10,389 nt of DNA. Source: JBDKGV01 sp039798005. GTDB taxonomy: Bacteria; Fibrobacterota; Fibrobacteria; UBA5070. The stretch's first letter is position 1, and each line of letters begins with the position of its first letter. The translations under genes were made by a program, and so were the position numbers. Shown here piece by piece: positions 1 through 6,148 of this stretch. The notes under the pieces are model-generated. The model was not told the DNA's origin. It ran no database searches and saw only the letters and a list, made by a program, of their open reading frames with translations. The DNA lies in assembly GCA_039798005.1 (NCBI GenBank), contig JBDKGV010000119.1, positions 1 through 10,389 on the forward strand, in the 5' to 3' direction.

Positions 1-969
1 GTCGGTGTGGTAGAGAACGAACTCCTGGTCCTCGGCGGGGCAGGAGGGAGTCTCGGCACGCATGCACTGGTCCAGGACGCCCATGGAAATCGCCTTGATC
101 TCGTTCTGGCCAAAACACATTCCGTACCCCAGCCGGAAGCGGGGTTCGCCCTCGACGCTGGTGTACCGCGACACCACCTCGGCTTCCGTCACCAGAACCT
201 CGCCGACCACCCGGACCTCGCCGGTGGCGGGGTGGGTCGTCTCCAAGGGGACGTAGCCGACGCGCAACTCGGCCAGGGTGGGATGAACATGTCCGTAGCC
301 GCGCATGCTGGAGTAGGCCAGCAGGAGCAGGCCGCCTGTCTCGCCTCGTGCCATGGCCTGGAGGCGGGCGCTGCGTGGCGCCGGGAACATCATGGCATGG
401 CGGGTGATGTCAAAGGGCATTTGATCTTGGGTCACGGCATTTTCCACCAGGCCTTCCTGCCGCAGCAGGTCGACGATGCGCGGGAACGTGTCGGGAATCG
501 ACTCGGGGACCGGGAGACCCTTGAAGAGCCGTTCCTTCAGGATCTCGATCCGCTGGTGCGGATCCTCGAGGGAGTCCATCTCCAGGAGACGCAAGGTGTA
601 GTCGCTGGTGGGACCCAGGATCTGGCCACCCGGCACGTCCTTGAAGGCCGAGGAGATGCGGCGGATCACGCGCATCCCGGTGGTGGAACAGGGAAGCGAT
701 TCGCCAAGCCTGGGCAAGGTGGCGCGATGGGCGCGCAGCAGGAATGCGGCTTCGTTCGTGTCTCCGGCGGCCTGCCGGAGGGCAAGCGCCGCATGGTCGG
801 GGGCGTAGAGTCCGCCTTCCCCCATGATCCTGTCGACGCCCAGGTGAAGCTGCTCGCGGATCTGGGCAAGCTCCAAGGGAGCCGACTTGGCGGCCGACCG
901 GCGATGTTCGTTGAGGTCGCAGGCGCGTTCGATGGCTTCGCGCCCGCCTTGCACGGCGACGTAGCTCAT
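1..969 (-). CDS. phnI: PhnI, C-P lyase core subunit (3' end outside window)
   Basis: Subunit of the cytoplasmic PhnGHIJ carbon-phosphorus lyase core complex. In the known pathway PhnI, helped by PhnG and PhnH, displaces adenine from MgATP with the phosphonate to give alkylphosphonate ribose 5'-triphosphate. I translated the minus strand by hand: 323 open residues starting MSYVAVQGGREAIERACDLN, the typical PhnI opening, and including the family segments GYGHVHPTLAELRVGYVPLE and RLGYGMCFGQNEIKAISMGV. E. coli PhnI has 354 residues, so only about the last 30 are missing, including the C-terminal His region I recall as metal-binding. The ATG overlaps the phnH stop as ATGA, and AAGGGG lies about 7 bases before it. 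phnJ is expected next, left of the window. The identification is secure. Confidence 0.96.
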   Translation of the reverse strand, partial: MSYVAVQGGREAIERACDLNEHRRSAAKSAPLELAQIREQLHLGVDRIMGEGGLYAPDHAALALRQAAGDTNEAAFLLRAHRATLPRLGESLPCSTTGMRVIRRISSAFKDVPGGQILGPTSDYTLRLLEMDSLEDPHQRIEILKERLFKGLPVPESIPDTFPRIVDLLRQEGLVENAVTQDQMPFDITRHAMMFPAPRSARLQAMARGETGGLLLLAYSSMRGYGHVHPTLAELRVGYVPLETTHPATGEVRVVGEVLVTEAEVVSRYTSVEGEPRFRLGYGMCFGQNEIKAISMGVLDQCMRAETPSCPAEDQEFVLYHTD

Positions 970-1535
970 TCGGTCGCCCCTTGGATGCGGGTGGAGCGCG
1001 GGATGGCCATGATTTGACAATTCCTGTCCAAGAAAAAGATGTCGATGCCAAGCGGGTAGGATGAATTGACAAGCCGGATATCGTCCCATTCGGAGTCGAT
1101 CACGCCAAGGACCCGAGGGAGGACTTCGCCCAGGATTCCCGGACCTTTCCAGGTGCGCGTGCCTCCGGAAGGGTGCAGTTCATCGACCAGCCACAGGAGC
1201 GTCGAGGTGGCATCGGGCCAATCGGGGGACCCGGTGCGGAGATGTCTGGCATTCCCGGCGGTCGAACTTTCTGTGACCACCACGAAATCGGCCTCAGGAA
1301 AGGGAACGAGGGGACTGCGCGTGAGGATCGCGATCCGTTCGGCAAGGCCCTTCGCCTCCGCATCGAGGCCGGCCAGCGAGCTTTCGGAATCCAACAGGCA
1401 TCCCGCCACGGCATCCAAGCAGGCTTCGCGGGTCGATGGACTGTCGGGGAAGCCGTGGACCGTGCCGGGCCGGGACATGGCTTCCATCAAGGTGCGGAAG
1501 GTTCGGTGTTCCCGGATGGTTTGAGTGCGGACCAC
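966..1535 (-). CDS. phnH: PhnH, C-P lyase core subunit
   Basis: Component of the C-P lyase core complex, required with PhnG and PhnI for making the ribosyl-triphosphate phosphonate intermediate. It has 189 residues against 194 in E. coli. Near the N-terminus FRTLMEAMSRPGTVHG corresponds to the family's 'FRxLLxAMSxPG' opening. Near the C-terminus YPLGIDIFFLDRNCQIMAIP followed by RSTRI is the conserved PhnH tail. The start is GTG: GGGAG sits 7 bases upstream, and there is no ATG in that position. The gene begins 2 bases after the phnG stop and ends in an ATGA overlap with phnI, so translation of the three genes is probably coupled. PhnH has the fold of a PLP-dependent transferase without the cofactor lysine; I did not test that fold here. 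Confidence 0.95.
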   Translation of the reverse strand: MVRTQTIREHRTFRTLMEAMSRPGTVHGFPDSPSTREACLDAVAGCLLDSESSLAGLDAEAKGLAERIAILTRSPLVPFPEADFVVVTESSTAGNARHLRTGSPDWPDATSTLLWLVDELHPSGGTRTWKGPGILGEVLPRVLGVIDSEWDDIRLVNSSYPLGIDIFFLDRNCQIMAIPRSTRIQGATE

Positions 1536-1537
1536 CG

Positions 1538-1960
1538 TCAGGCTCCCGGCATCAGGTCGAATTCCACGCAGGTGGAAGCCGAGAGCTGGGCTTGGAGATA
1601 ACGGGCCGCAAGGATTTCTTCCCTGGCGCGTGCGACGATCGCTTCGATGCGGGACAGGTCGGGGTGGGGATCGGGGTGCGTCCGCAAGGCGTCGATGACC
1701 GCCGCGGCCAGCGCCTGGCGCCCGTCACCGCCGATCACCATGGCGTGTCCGACCGTCGTGCGATAGAGCACCTGGCATTCGGCCACCAGCACCTCGCCGA
1801 GATGGAAGCGTTCCCCTAGGCCTTCGCGGCAGGTCATCAGGAGCAGTCCATCCAGAGGATGTCGCACGAGTTCCACATCCTCGGGCACGAGCTCCAGCAG
1901 GGAGGCGATCGTCTCCTCGTCGGTTTGGGCGAGGATCTCGCAGAGTCCGGGTTCACGCAT
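1538..1960 (-). CDS. phnG: PhnG, C-P lyase core subunit
   Basis: Small subunit of the C-P lyase core complex, partner of PhnH, PhnI and PhnJ in phosphonate breakdown. It has 140 residues (E. coli PhnG has 150). Family features visible are the helical N-terminus with LLELVPEDVELVRHPLDGLL, the central GERFHLGEVLVAECQV (residues 49-64; E. coli has GERFFAGDATLTRAAV), then the GDGRQALAAAVIDAL segment that matches the E. coli stretch ending in ALIDAL. The last residues, STCVEFDLMPGA, are like E. coli 'ASRVDFFTMVRG'. The ATG shares one base with the acetyltransferase stop (TGATG), with GGAG 8 bases upstream. The phnG-phnH-phnI order is that of classical C-P lyase operons, which strengthens the call. 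Confidence 0.94.
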   Translation of the reverse strand: MREPGLCEILAQTDEETIASLLELVPEDVELVRHPLDGLLLMTCREGLGERFHLGEVLVAECQVLYRTTVGHAMVIGGDGRQALAAAVIDALRTHPDPHPDLSRIEAIVARAREEILAARYLQAQLSASTCVEFDLMPGA

Positions 1961-2415
1961 CAGGGAGTCTCCAAGGAGATGAGGTAGCTGTGGCCGTGGC
2001 GCTGGAATCCCAGCTCTTCGTAGAAGCGATGGGCGGAGGTTCGCGACAGGCCCGAAGTGAGGGCGATCTTGTAGCAGCCGGCGGAGCGGGCGAGGGCGGC
2101 GGCTTCACGCATCATGGCCTGCCCGATGCCTTGGCCGCGGCTTTGGTTGTCCACCACCACATTGTCCACGATGGCGGTGCCGGAACCGCCGTGAGCCAGG
2201 TTCCCCAGCAACAGGATCGTGAAGGTGCCCACGGGTCCTTCACGGGTTTCCGCGATGCGGATCGAGAATCCCGGACAGGCATGAAGCTGTTGCCATCGAG
2301 TCTGCGCGCACTCCGGGGTGATCGGGGTTCCGTCGGGATCAAGCTGCGCCAGCAGAGGAAGCAGGGCGGGGAGATCCTCGATGGTCGCGGTGCGGATCAT
2401 GACCTGGGAATCCAT
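1960..2415 (-). CDS. GNAT N-acetyltransferase, candidate PhnO-like enzyme
   Basis: Acetyl-CoA-dependent N-acetyltransferase of the GNAT superfamily, 151 residues. Seen: motif A, VVVDNQSRGQGIGQAMM (residues 86-102), with the R-G-Q-G-I-G pyrophosphate-binding loop at 93-98; and motif B, TSAHRFYEELGF (126-137). E. coli PhnO, which acetylates aminoalkylphosphonates such as 1-aminoethylphosphonate, is of similar size and also has an 'AHRFY' motif. Position inside a phn operon makes a PhnO-like role reasonable, but substrate cannot be read from sequence, so I give no symbol. The start at 2415 overlaps the phnE stop by one base (TGATG); residue Met6, at 2400, is an alternative start giving the common MIRTATIEDL opening. 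The stop likewise shares one base with the phnG ATG. The gene occupies the place of phnF in E. coli. Confidence 0.9.
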   Translation of the reverse strand: MDSQVMIRTATIEDLPALLPLLAQLDPDGTPITPECAQTRWQQLHACPGFSIRIAETREGPVGTFTILLLGNLAHGGSGTAIVDNVVVDNQSRGQGIGQAMMREAAALARSAGCYKIALTSGLSRTSAHRFYEELGFQRHGHSYLISLETP

Positions 2416-3290
2416 CAGGAAGCCTTTGACCGGATGAAGGCGCTCATGCGGTCGATCAAGGCGACGGTGATCACGATCATGATCAGGATCGTGGTGACAT
2501 CCTGGTTCTCGTAGCTCTTGAGCTTGTCGAAGAGGAGCATCCCGATGCCGCCGGCTCCGGTGAAGCCGAGGATCGTGGCCGAGCGCAGGTCGGACTCCAA
2601 GCGGTAGAGGGTCATGGATACGAGGTACGGGGTGATTTGCGGGATCACGGCGTAGCGGATGATCTTCGGGGAGGCGGCCCCGGTGGCGGCCAAGGCTTCG
2701 ATGGGTTCACTGGACACGCTCTCGATGCCCTCGGAGAAGAGCTTGATCAGGACGCCCGAAGTATGCAAGCCAAGGGCGAGAATGCCGGGCATGGGGCCAA
2801 GTCCGACGGCGGACACGAAGAGAAGCGCCCAGATCACCTCGTTGATGGAACGGGTGAAGTTGGCGAACAGGCGAATGCCCGAGTAGATGACGCTGCGCAG
2901 GAATCTCAGGGCAGGCGACCGGCCGGGCAGGATGATCGCAAGGGTGTTGCGGGAGGCCAGGAAGGAGAGGGGAAAGGCGATGAGGACGGAAATGACCAGG
3001 GCGAGCACCGCCATCTCGACGGTCTCGAGCATGGACCAGGCGTACCGTGCCAGCATCTTTCCGGAGAGGGCCGGCGGGAAGAATCCGCTGTCGGCGATCT
3101 CGGGATTTCCGCGCAGGTATTCGAGCATGTTGCCCGATCCCTTCACCAGTTCCCAGAGTCCCATGCCGGTCTGTTGCCAGCACAGGGCGATGATCGCAAG
3201 CGCCGCCGTGGACCAAAGCAGGTTGGACGGTCGCAGGGGGTGCGTCTGCCGCTTGAGTTCCTCAAGAGTCATGGAGAGTCTTTCCTGCAT
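2415..3290 (-). CDS. phnE: PhnE, phosphonate ABC transporter permease
   Basis: Inner-membrane permease of the PhnCDE phosphonate importer, 291 residues. Hydrophobic spans are visible at about 25-40, 88-113, 152-183 and 266-281, with others around 215-250. The cytoplasmic EAA loop that docks on PhnC is EALAATGAASPKIIRYAVIP (residues 198-217). Other segments typical of PhnE are RSINEVIWALLFVSAVGLGP, LGLHTSGVLIKLFSEGIES, and LYRLESDLRSATILGFTGAG followed by GIGMLL. The chosen ATG at 3290 has GGGAG 7 bases upstream, but that site lies in a perfect palindrome (3298-3315). Met7 at 3272, behind AGGAAAG, is a reasonable alternative start. The N-terminus is about 20-30 residues longer than in E. coli PhnE. 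The stop shares one base with the acetyltransferase ATG. Only one permease gene is present, implying a homodimer. Confidence 0.95.
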   Translation of the reverse strand: MQERLSMTLEELKRQTHPLRPSNLLWSTAALAIIALCWQQTGMGLWELVKGSGNMLEYLRGNPEIADSGFFPPALSGKMLARYAWSMLETVEMAVLALVISVLIAFPLSFLASRNTLAIILPGRSPALRFLRSVIYSGIRLFANFTRSINEVIWALLFVSAVGLGPMPGILALGLHTSGVLIKLFSEGIESVSSEPIEALAATGAASPKIIRYAVIPQITPYLVSMTLYRLESDLRSATILGFTGAGGIGMLLFDKLKSYENQDVTTILIMIVITVALIDRMSAFIRSKAS

Positions 3291-3297
3291 TCACGGA

Positions 3298-3315
3298 CTC
3301 CCGCGATCGCGGGAG
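3298..3315. repeat. 18-bp perfect palindrome covering the phnE ribosome-binding site
   Basis: CTCCCGCGATCGCGGGAG is its own reverse complement. On the minus-strand transcript its 3' arm holds GGGAG, the best Shine-Dalgarno match for the phnE ATG at 3290 (7-base spacing). A folded hairpin, or a duplex formed with a second copy, would hide that site. The palindrome contains GCGATCGC. It could restrain phnE translation or serve as a protein-binding site; neither is shown by the sequence alone. Confidence 0.6.
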
Positions 3316-3321
3316 AGCTGG

Positions 3322-3346
3322 CCCGTCACCGTTTCCGGGTGACGGG
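3322..3346 (-). other. Stem-loop in the phnD-phnE gap
   Basis: CCCGTCACC (3322-3330) and GGTGACGGG (3338-3346) form a perfect 9-bp stem with a 7-base loop, beginning 7 bases after the phnD stop. On the minus-strand transcript the hairpin is followed by GCCAGCTC, not a U-run, so it does not look like a Rho-independent terminator. Hairpins in this position after periplasmic-binding-protein genes often protect the upstream message from 3' exonucleases, which would raise PhnD relative to PhnE. That role is inferred. Confidence 0.6.
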
Positions 3347-3353
3347 AGGTTTG

Positions 3354-4220
3354 TCACTTCTTGTCCAAGGCCTTCTTGAACTCGATCTGCTCGCGGGTCG
3401 GGTCGTAGGTCTTGTCGTCGGCCTTCACGTAGCCCTTGATCTTCAGCGCACCCAGGACGGCGGGGTCCTTGAGTCCGAGGAGCGCGTCGCTGAGCGCCTT
3501 CTTGAGGGTGGCCGGGAGGTCCTTGCGGACGGCCATCGGAGAGCCGGGAATCAAGGGGGATGTCCAGAGGATCTGGAAGTCCTTGTCCTTGTTCCACATC
3601 TTGCCTTCACCACGGGCCATGTCCAGGTCGTTGGTGGAGGCGATGTCGACCTTGCCGGTCTTGACCGAAAGCATCGAGGCCTCATGGGTGCCCGAGTACA
3701 GGACCTTGGAGAAGTACGTCTGGGGGTCGATCTTGCGTTCCTTGACCAGGTAGATGGTGGGTACCAGGGTTCCCGAGGTGGAGTTCGGATCGACAAAAGC
3801 CCAGACCTTGCCCTTGGCGGCCTCGAGGCTGTTGATGGTCGAGCCCTTCTTCGAGATGATCAGGCCGTGGTAACCGGGAGTCCCGTCGGCTCCCAGTTCG
3901 ACGGCGAGGCACTCGGCATTGGCGCGTGCTGCGGCTTCGACATAGGATTTCGGGCCGAAGTAGGCGATGTCCACATGCTTGAACTGCATCGCGGTGATCA
4001 CGCCGGCGTAGTCGCTGGAGTTCTTCAATTCAACGGGGATTCCCAAGGTCTTGGCAAGGTGGTCGGCCAGGCCGTCCCACCGCTCTGTCTGGTGGCTGGA
4101 GGATTCCGTCGGGACGATTCCCATCACGAGCTTGGCGGGCCATCCGGCGGGCGGTGCGGCAAGAGCCGTGGTTGTCAAGGCGGCAAGGCAAAGCGAGAGG
4201 ATCTTCTGGTACGTGCGCAT
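3354..4220 (-). CDS. phnD: PhnD, phosphonate ABC transporter substrate-binding protein
   Basis: Periplasmic binding protein that captures phosphonates and delivers them to PhnE/PhnC; 288 residues. The N-terminus is a signal peptide: basic start (R2, K6), hydrophobic core LSLCLAALTTTALA and an ALA|A cleavage site after residue 21. It has no lipobox, so it should be soluble. Family features are LVMGIVPTESSSHQTERWDG (31-50), DYAGVITAMQFKHVDIAYFG (70-89) then PKSYVEAA, the ligand-loop-like DPNSTSGTLVPTIYLV (144-159), and SGTHEAS (176-182). The Tyr-rich YFGPKSY, Ser/Thr-rich STSGT and His-Glu positions agree with a phosphonate pocket, though ligand choice among phosphonates, phosphite and phosphate esters cannot be told. 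GGAG lies 6 bases before the ATG. The gap to phnC is 35 bases, and two hairpins follow the stop. Confidence 0.96.
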   Translation of the reverse strand: MRTYQKILSLCLAALTTTALAAPPAGWPAKLVMGIVPTESSSHQTERWDGLADHLAKTLGIPVELKNSSDYAGVITAMQFKHVDIAYFGPKSYVEAAARANAECLAVELGADGTPGYHGLIISKKGSTINSLEAAKGKVWAFVDPNSTSGTLVPTIYLVKERKIDPQTYFSKVLYSGTHEASMLSVKTGKVDIASTNDLDMARGEGKMWNKDKDFQILWTSPLIPGSPMAVRKDLPATLKKALSDALLGLKDPAVLGALKIKGYVKADDKTYDPTREQIEFKKALDKK

Positions 4221-4255
4221 GGATGTCTCCGGGAGCTTCGGGTGGTTGCGGATGT

Positions 4256-5101
4256 CTAGTGGGTGGAATCTTGCGGGACCGGATGTCCTTCGGGCAGTTG
4301 GTCAGGGTCGGAGATGCCGCGATAGATCCGTTCGACGGTGGCCTCGTCCAGACCCGAGGGGGGGCCGTCGTAGACGACCTTTCCTTCGTTGAGTCCGACG
4401 ATGCGGTCGGCCCAGTTGCGGGCGGCCTCCAGGTGGTGCAGGCTGCAGATCACGGTGATGCCGAATTCATGGGCGGCGCGTCGCAGGATCTCCAGGACGC
4501 CTTGGGCCGAGCGGGGATCGAGGGCGGAGATCGGCTCGTCGGCCAGGATCAGGGAAGGTCTCTGGACCAGGGCGCGCGCGATGGCCACGCGCTGCTTCTG
4601 GCCTCCCGACAAGCGGTCGCAGCGGTCCAGCACACGGTCTTCCATGCCCACGACCTGCAGGGCTTGCAGGATCTGCGCGTACTGGTCGTGGTCGTACCAG
4701 CGCAACAAGGCCTTCACCAACGGGATCTGGCCGAGAAGCCCGCTTGCGACATTGTGCAGGACCGGAGTGCGGCCCACCAGGTGGAAGGACTGGAAGATGA
4801 AGCCGATCCGTTCCCGGAACCGTTCCAGTCCGGATCCGCGCAATTTTGACGGATCCTGTCCGAGGATCTCCAGGCTCCCGCTGCGCACCGGCACGCTTGC
4901 GTTGAGAGCCAGCAGCAGGGTCGACTTGCCGGACCCGGAGGGTCCGAGGATGATCAGGAACTGGCCACGGGGGACTTCAAGGTCGATCGCCTTCACGACT
5001 TCCCGGGTCCCGTACCCGAGGGTCAGTCCACGGGCGCGGATGGCGGGAGATCCGAGGTTGGTCGGGTCGCTTGGCGAGGAGTCGTGACGGCTCGTGAACA
5101 T
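4256..5101 (-). CDS. phnC: PhnC, phosphonate ABC transporter ATP-binding protein
   Basis: ATPase that powers the PhnCDE importer at the cytoplasmic face of the inner membrane; 281 residues. All catalytic motifs are intact: Walker A GPSGSGKST (53-61), Q-loop FIFQSF (Gln104), signature LSGGQKQRVAIARAL (164-178), Walker B LILADEP (184-190, Glu189), D-loop SALDP (192-196) and H-loop SLHHLEAA (220-227). The Q-loop region reads FHLVGRTPVLHNVASGLLG, with the 'GRTPVLxNV..G.LG' pattern of phosphonate rather than generic importers. The N-terminus has about 20 extra polar residues and the C-terminus about 15 beyond the nucleotide-binding domain. The ATG at 5101 lacks a clear Shine-Dalgarno sequence, but an in-frame TGA at 5129-5131 leaves no good upstream alternative. 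It is the first gene of the leftward operon. Confidence 0.95.
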   Translation of the reverse strand: MFTSRHDSSPSDPTNLGSPAIRARGLTLGYGTREVVKAIDLEVPRGQFLIILGPSGSGKSTLLLALNASVPVRSGSLEILGQDPSKLRGSGLERFRERIGFIFQSFHLVGRTPVLHNVASGLLGQIPLVKALLRWYDHDQYAQILQALQVVGMEDRVLDRCDRLSGGQKQRVAIARALVQRPSLILADEPISALDPRSAQGVLEILRRAAHEFGITVICSLHHLEAARNWADRIVGLNEGKVVYDGPPSGLDEATVERIYRGISDPDQLPEGHPVPQDSTH

Positions 5102-5299
5102 GGATGCAAAAGATCGGAGAGGGACGTTTCAATCCTGTTGGAGGATTCGTTCATCCGTCTTTCATGAGTCGTTCTTTTTCGGCTCGGCAGTCCTCGATGC
5201 CTCCATCCCCGCACGGAACTCGCTGGCCAAATTCGATCCTTGCACCGCTGTGCGCGTTGGTGGGTCGGGTCCAGTCAAGGGACTGCTACCTTGTGATCC
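5102..5299. promoter_or_regulatory. Divergent control region between phnC and the lipoprotein gene
   Basis: The only non-coding DNA between the leftward phn operon and the rightward lipoprotein/receptor pair, so promoters for both should lie here. I could not pick convincing -35/-10 boxes on either strand and saw no CTGTCAT-type Pho box. The most structured element is the AATCCT-N5-AGGATT palindrome at 5131-5147. An A-rich patch, GAAAAAGAAC on the minus strand near 5170-5180, may help a phn promoter. The lipoprotein ATG at 5300 has no well-spaced Shine-Dalgarno sequence; AAGGGA is about 16 bases away. Confidence 0.6.
5131..5147. promoter_or_regulatory. Candidate operator palindrome upstream of phnC
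   Basis: AATCCT GTTGG AGGATT is a perfect 6-5-6 inverted repeat, 30-46 bases before the phnC ATG. Size and place fit a binding site for a dimeric repressor, or a small hairpin in the phnC leader. A 6-bp arm can occur by chance in 200 bases, so this is only a candidate. Confidence 0.3.
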
Positions 5300-6148
5300 A
5301 TGCATCTCGTTCGCATCGCCAAGTGGGTTCCCTGCTTGGCCCTGTTCCTTCTTTCCGGCTGCCTGTACACGGTGCAGCGCTTCAACGACGGGACCGTGCT
5401 CCCGCCCGGGGTGACCGATGTTTCCATGGGCCTTGGCAAGACGCCGATCTGGACGGCCACCTGTCCTGACGGGGGCTGGGCCGCTGAGACCGGTCCTGAT
5501 GCCGGGATCTGCAAGAGGTACGACTACTCGCGCGAATACGACCCGCAGACCGGGCGCTACGTAGGCCCGGAGGTCTCTCGCAGTCCGGCGCGATACGAAA
5601 GCGAGGACATTCCACAGCTGCATGCCTCATGGCGGCTGGGCGTGCGCAAGGAATGGGGGCCTTTCACGGGCGTCGAGCTGGGCTGGAACATCGACGTGCC
5701 CACGGAGCCGGCATCGCTGGAATTCTGGGGCAAGTTCGGCCTGCCGGGTTTCGTGGACACGAACACCGCCCACAGCGTGAGCGCGGGCTGGGGAATCGGC
5801 ATGTGGGCCGACAACTCGTGGTGGCTGGAGTACGCCATCTCCCATCGCTTCGGATCGGTGCGCCCGTGGGCCGGTTCGCGCCTGCTCTGGCAGGCCACTC
5901 GCGCGGAGGATCTCGGCATCGAGGTCGGCGAAAGAATCGAATCGCACAAGCGATGGATCGGTCAGGTCTTCACCGGGGCCTCGGCGGAGATGCCGGTGGC
6001 CGTGATCCTTCCCGACTGGTTGGCTCTGGAGGGGACCTGGACGTTTCCGGGCGCGGGGATGGGGCTGAAACGCTCGCAGGAATCGTCCGCCGTCCCGTAC
6101 GGGCATGTGGGACTGCACTTCGGGATGGGATGGAGGTTCGCACCGTGA
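5300..6148 (+). CDS. Lipobox protein with beta-barrel-like body, unknown function
   Basis: Not a family I can name; 282 residues. The first 20 residues are a lipoprotein signal: basic R5/K8, hydrophobic LALFL, lipobox LLSG-Cys21. After it comes a polar segment with two cysteines, C55 and C71, that could form a disulfide. From about residue 107 the protein alternates short stretches rich in aromatic and Gly residues, such as LHASWRLGVRKEWGPFTGVE, HSVSAGWGIGMWADNSWWLE and the final HVGLHFGMGWRFAP. This resembles strands of a small outer-membrane beta-barrel. An in-frame TGA at 5294-5296 rules out an earlier start. The stop overlaps the next gene's GTG (GTGA), so it is probably coupled to the TonB receptor and may be its outer-membrane partner. 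Function and ligand are unknown. Confidence 0.8.
   Translation: MHLVRIAKWVPCLALFLLSGCLYTVQRFNDGTVLPPGVTDVSMGLGKTPIWTATCPDGGWAAETGPDAGICKRYDYSREYDPQTGRYVGPEVSRSPARYESEDIPQLHASWRLGVRKEWGPFTGVELGWNIDVPTEPASLEFWGKFGLPGFVDTNTAHSVSAGWGIGMWADNSWWLEYAISHRFGSVRPWAGSRLLWQATRAEDLGIEVGERIESHKRWIGQVFTGASAEMPVAVILPDWLALEGTWTFPGAGMGLKRSQESSAVPYGHVGLHFGMGWRFAP

Noticed and set aside
7..1017. Long plus-strand open frame of 336 codons
   Set aside because: It is antisense to phnI, whose minus-strand translation matches the family over 323 residues; the plus frame has no recognisable domain and is a by-product of high third-position G+C.
3322..3346. Rho-independent terminator after phnD
   Set aside because: The hairpin is strong but no U-run follows on the minus-strand transcript, and phnE to phnI must be expressed for the pathway to work.
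2637..4259. 540-codon plus-strand open frame
   Set aside because: It runs antisense through phnE and phnD; its translation is low-complexity Gly/Asp/Arg/His-rich with no motif, typical of a shadow frame.
5166..5185. Hairpin GAGTCG-TTCTTTTT-CGGCTC as a terminator or operator
   Set aside because: The stem needs a G-U pair on one strand and has a mismatch on the other; it is too weak to support.
5102..5299. Pho box upstream of phnC
   Set aside because: No pair of CTGTCAT-like heptamers with 4-base spacing could be found on either strand by eye.
5629..6144. Upstream extension of the receptor frame to an ATG at 5629
   Set aside because: The extra 172 codons lie inside the lipoprotein gene in another frame, are Arg/Gly-rich and contain no signal peptide; GTG 6145 or ATG 6130 fits better.
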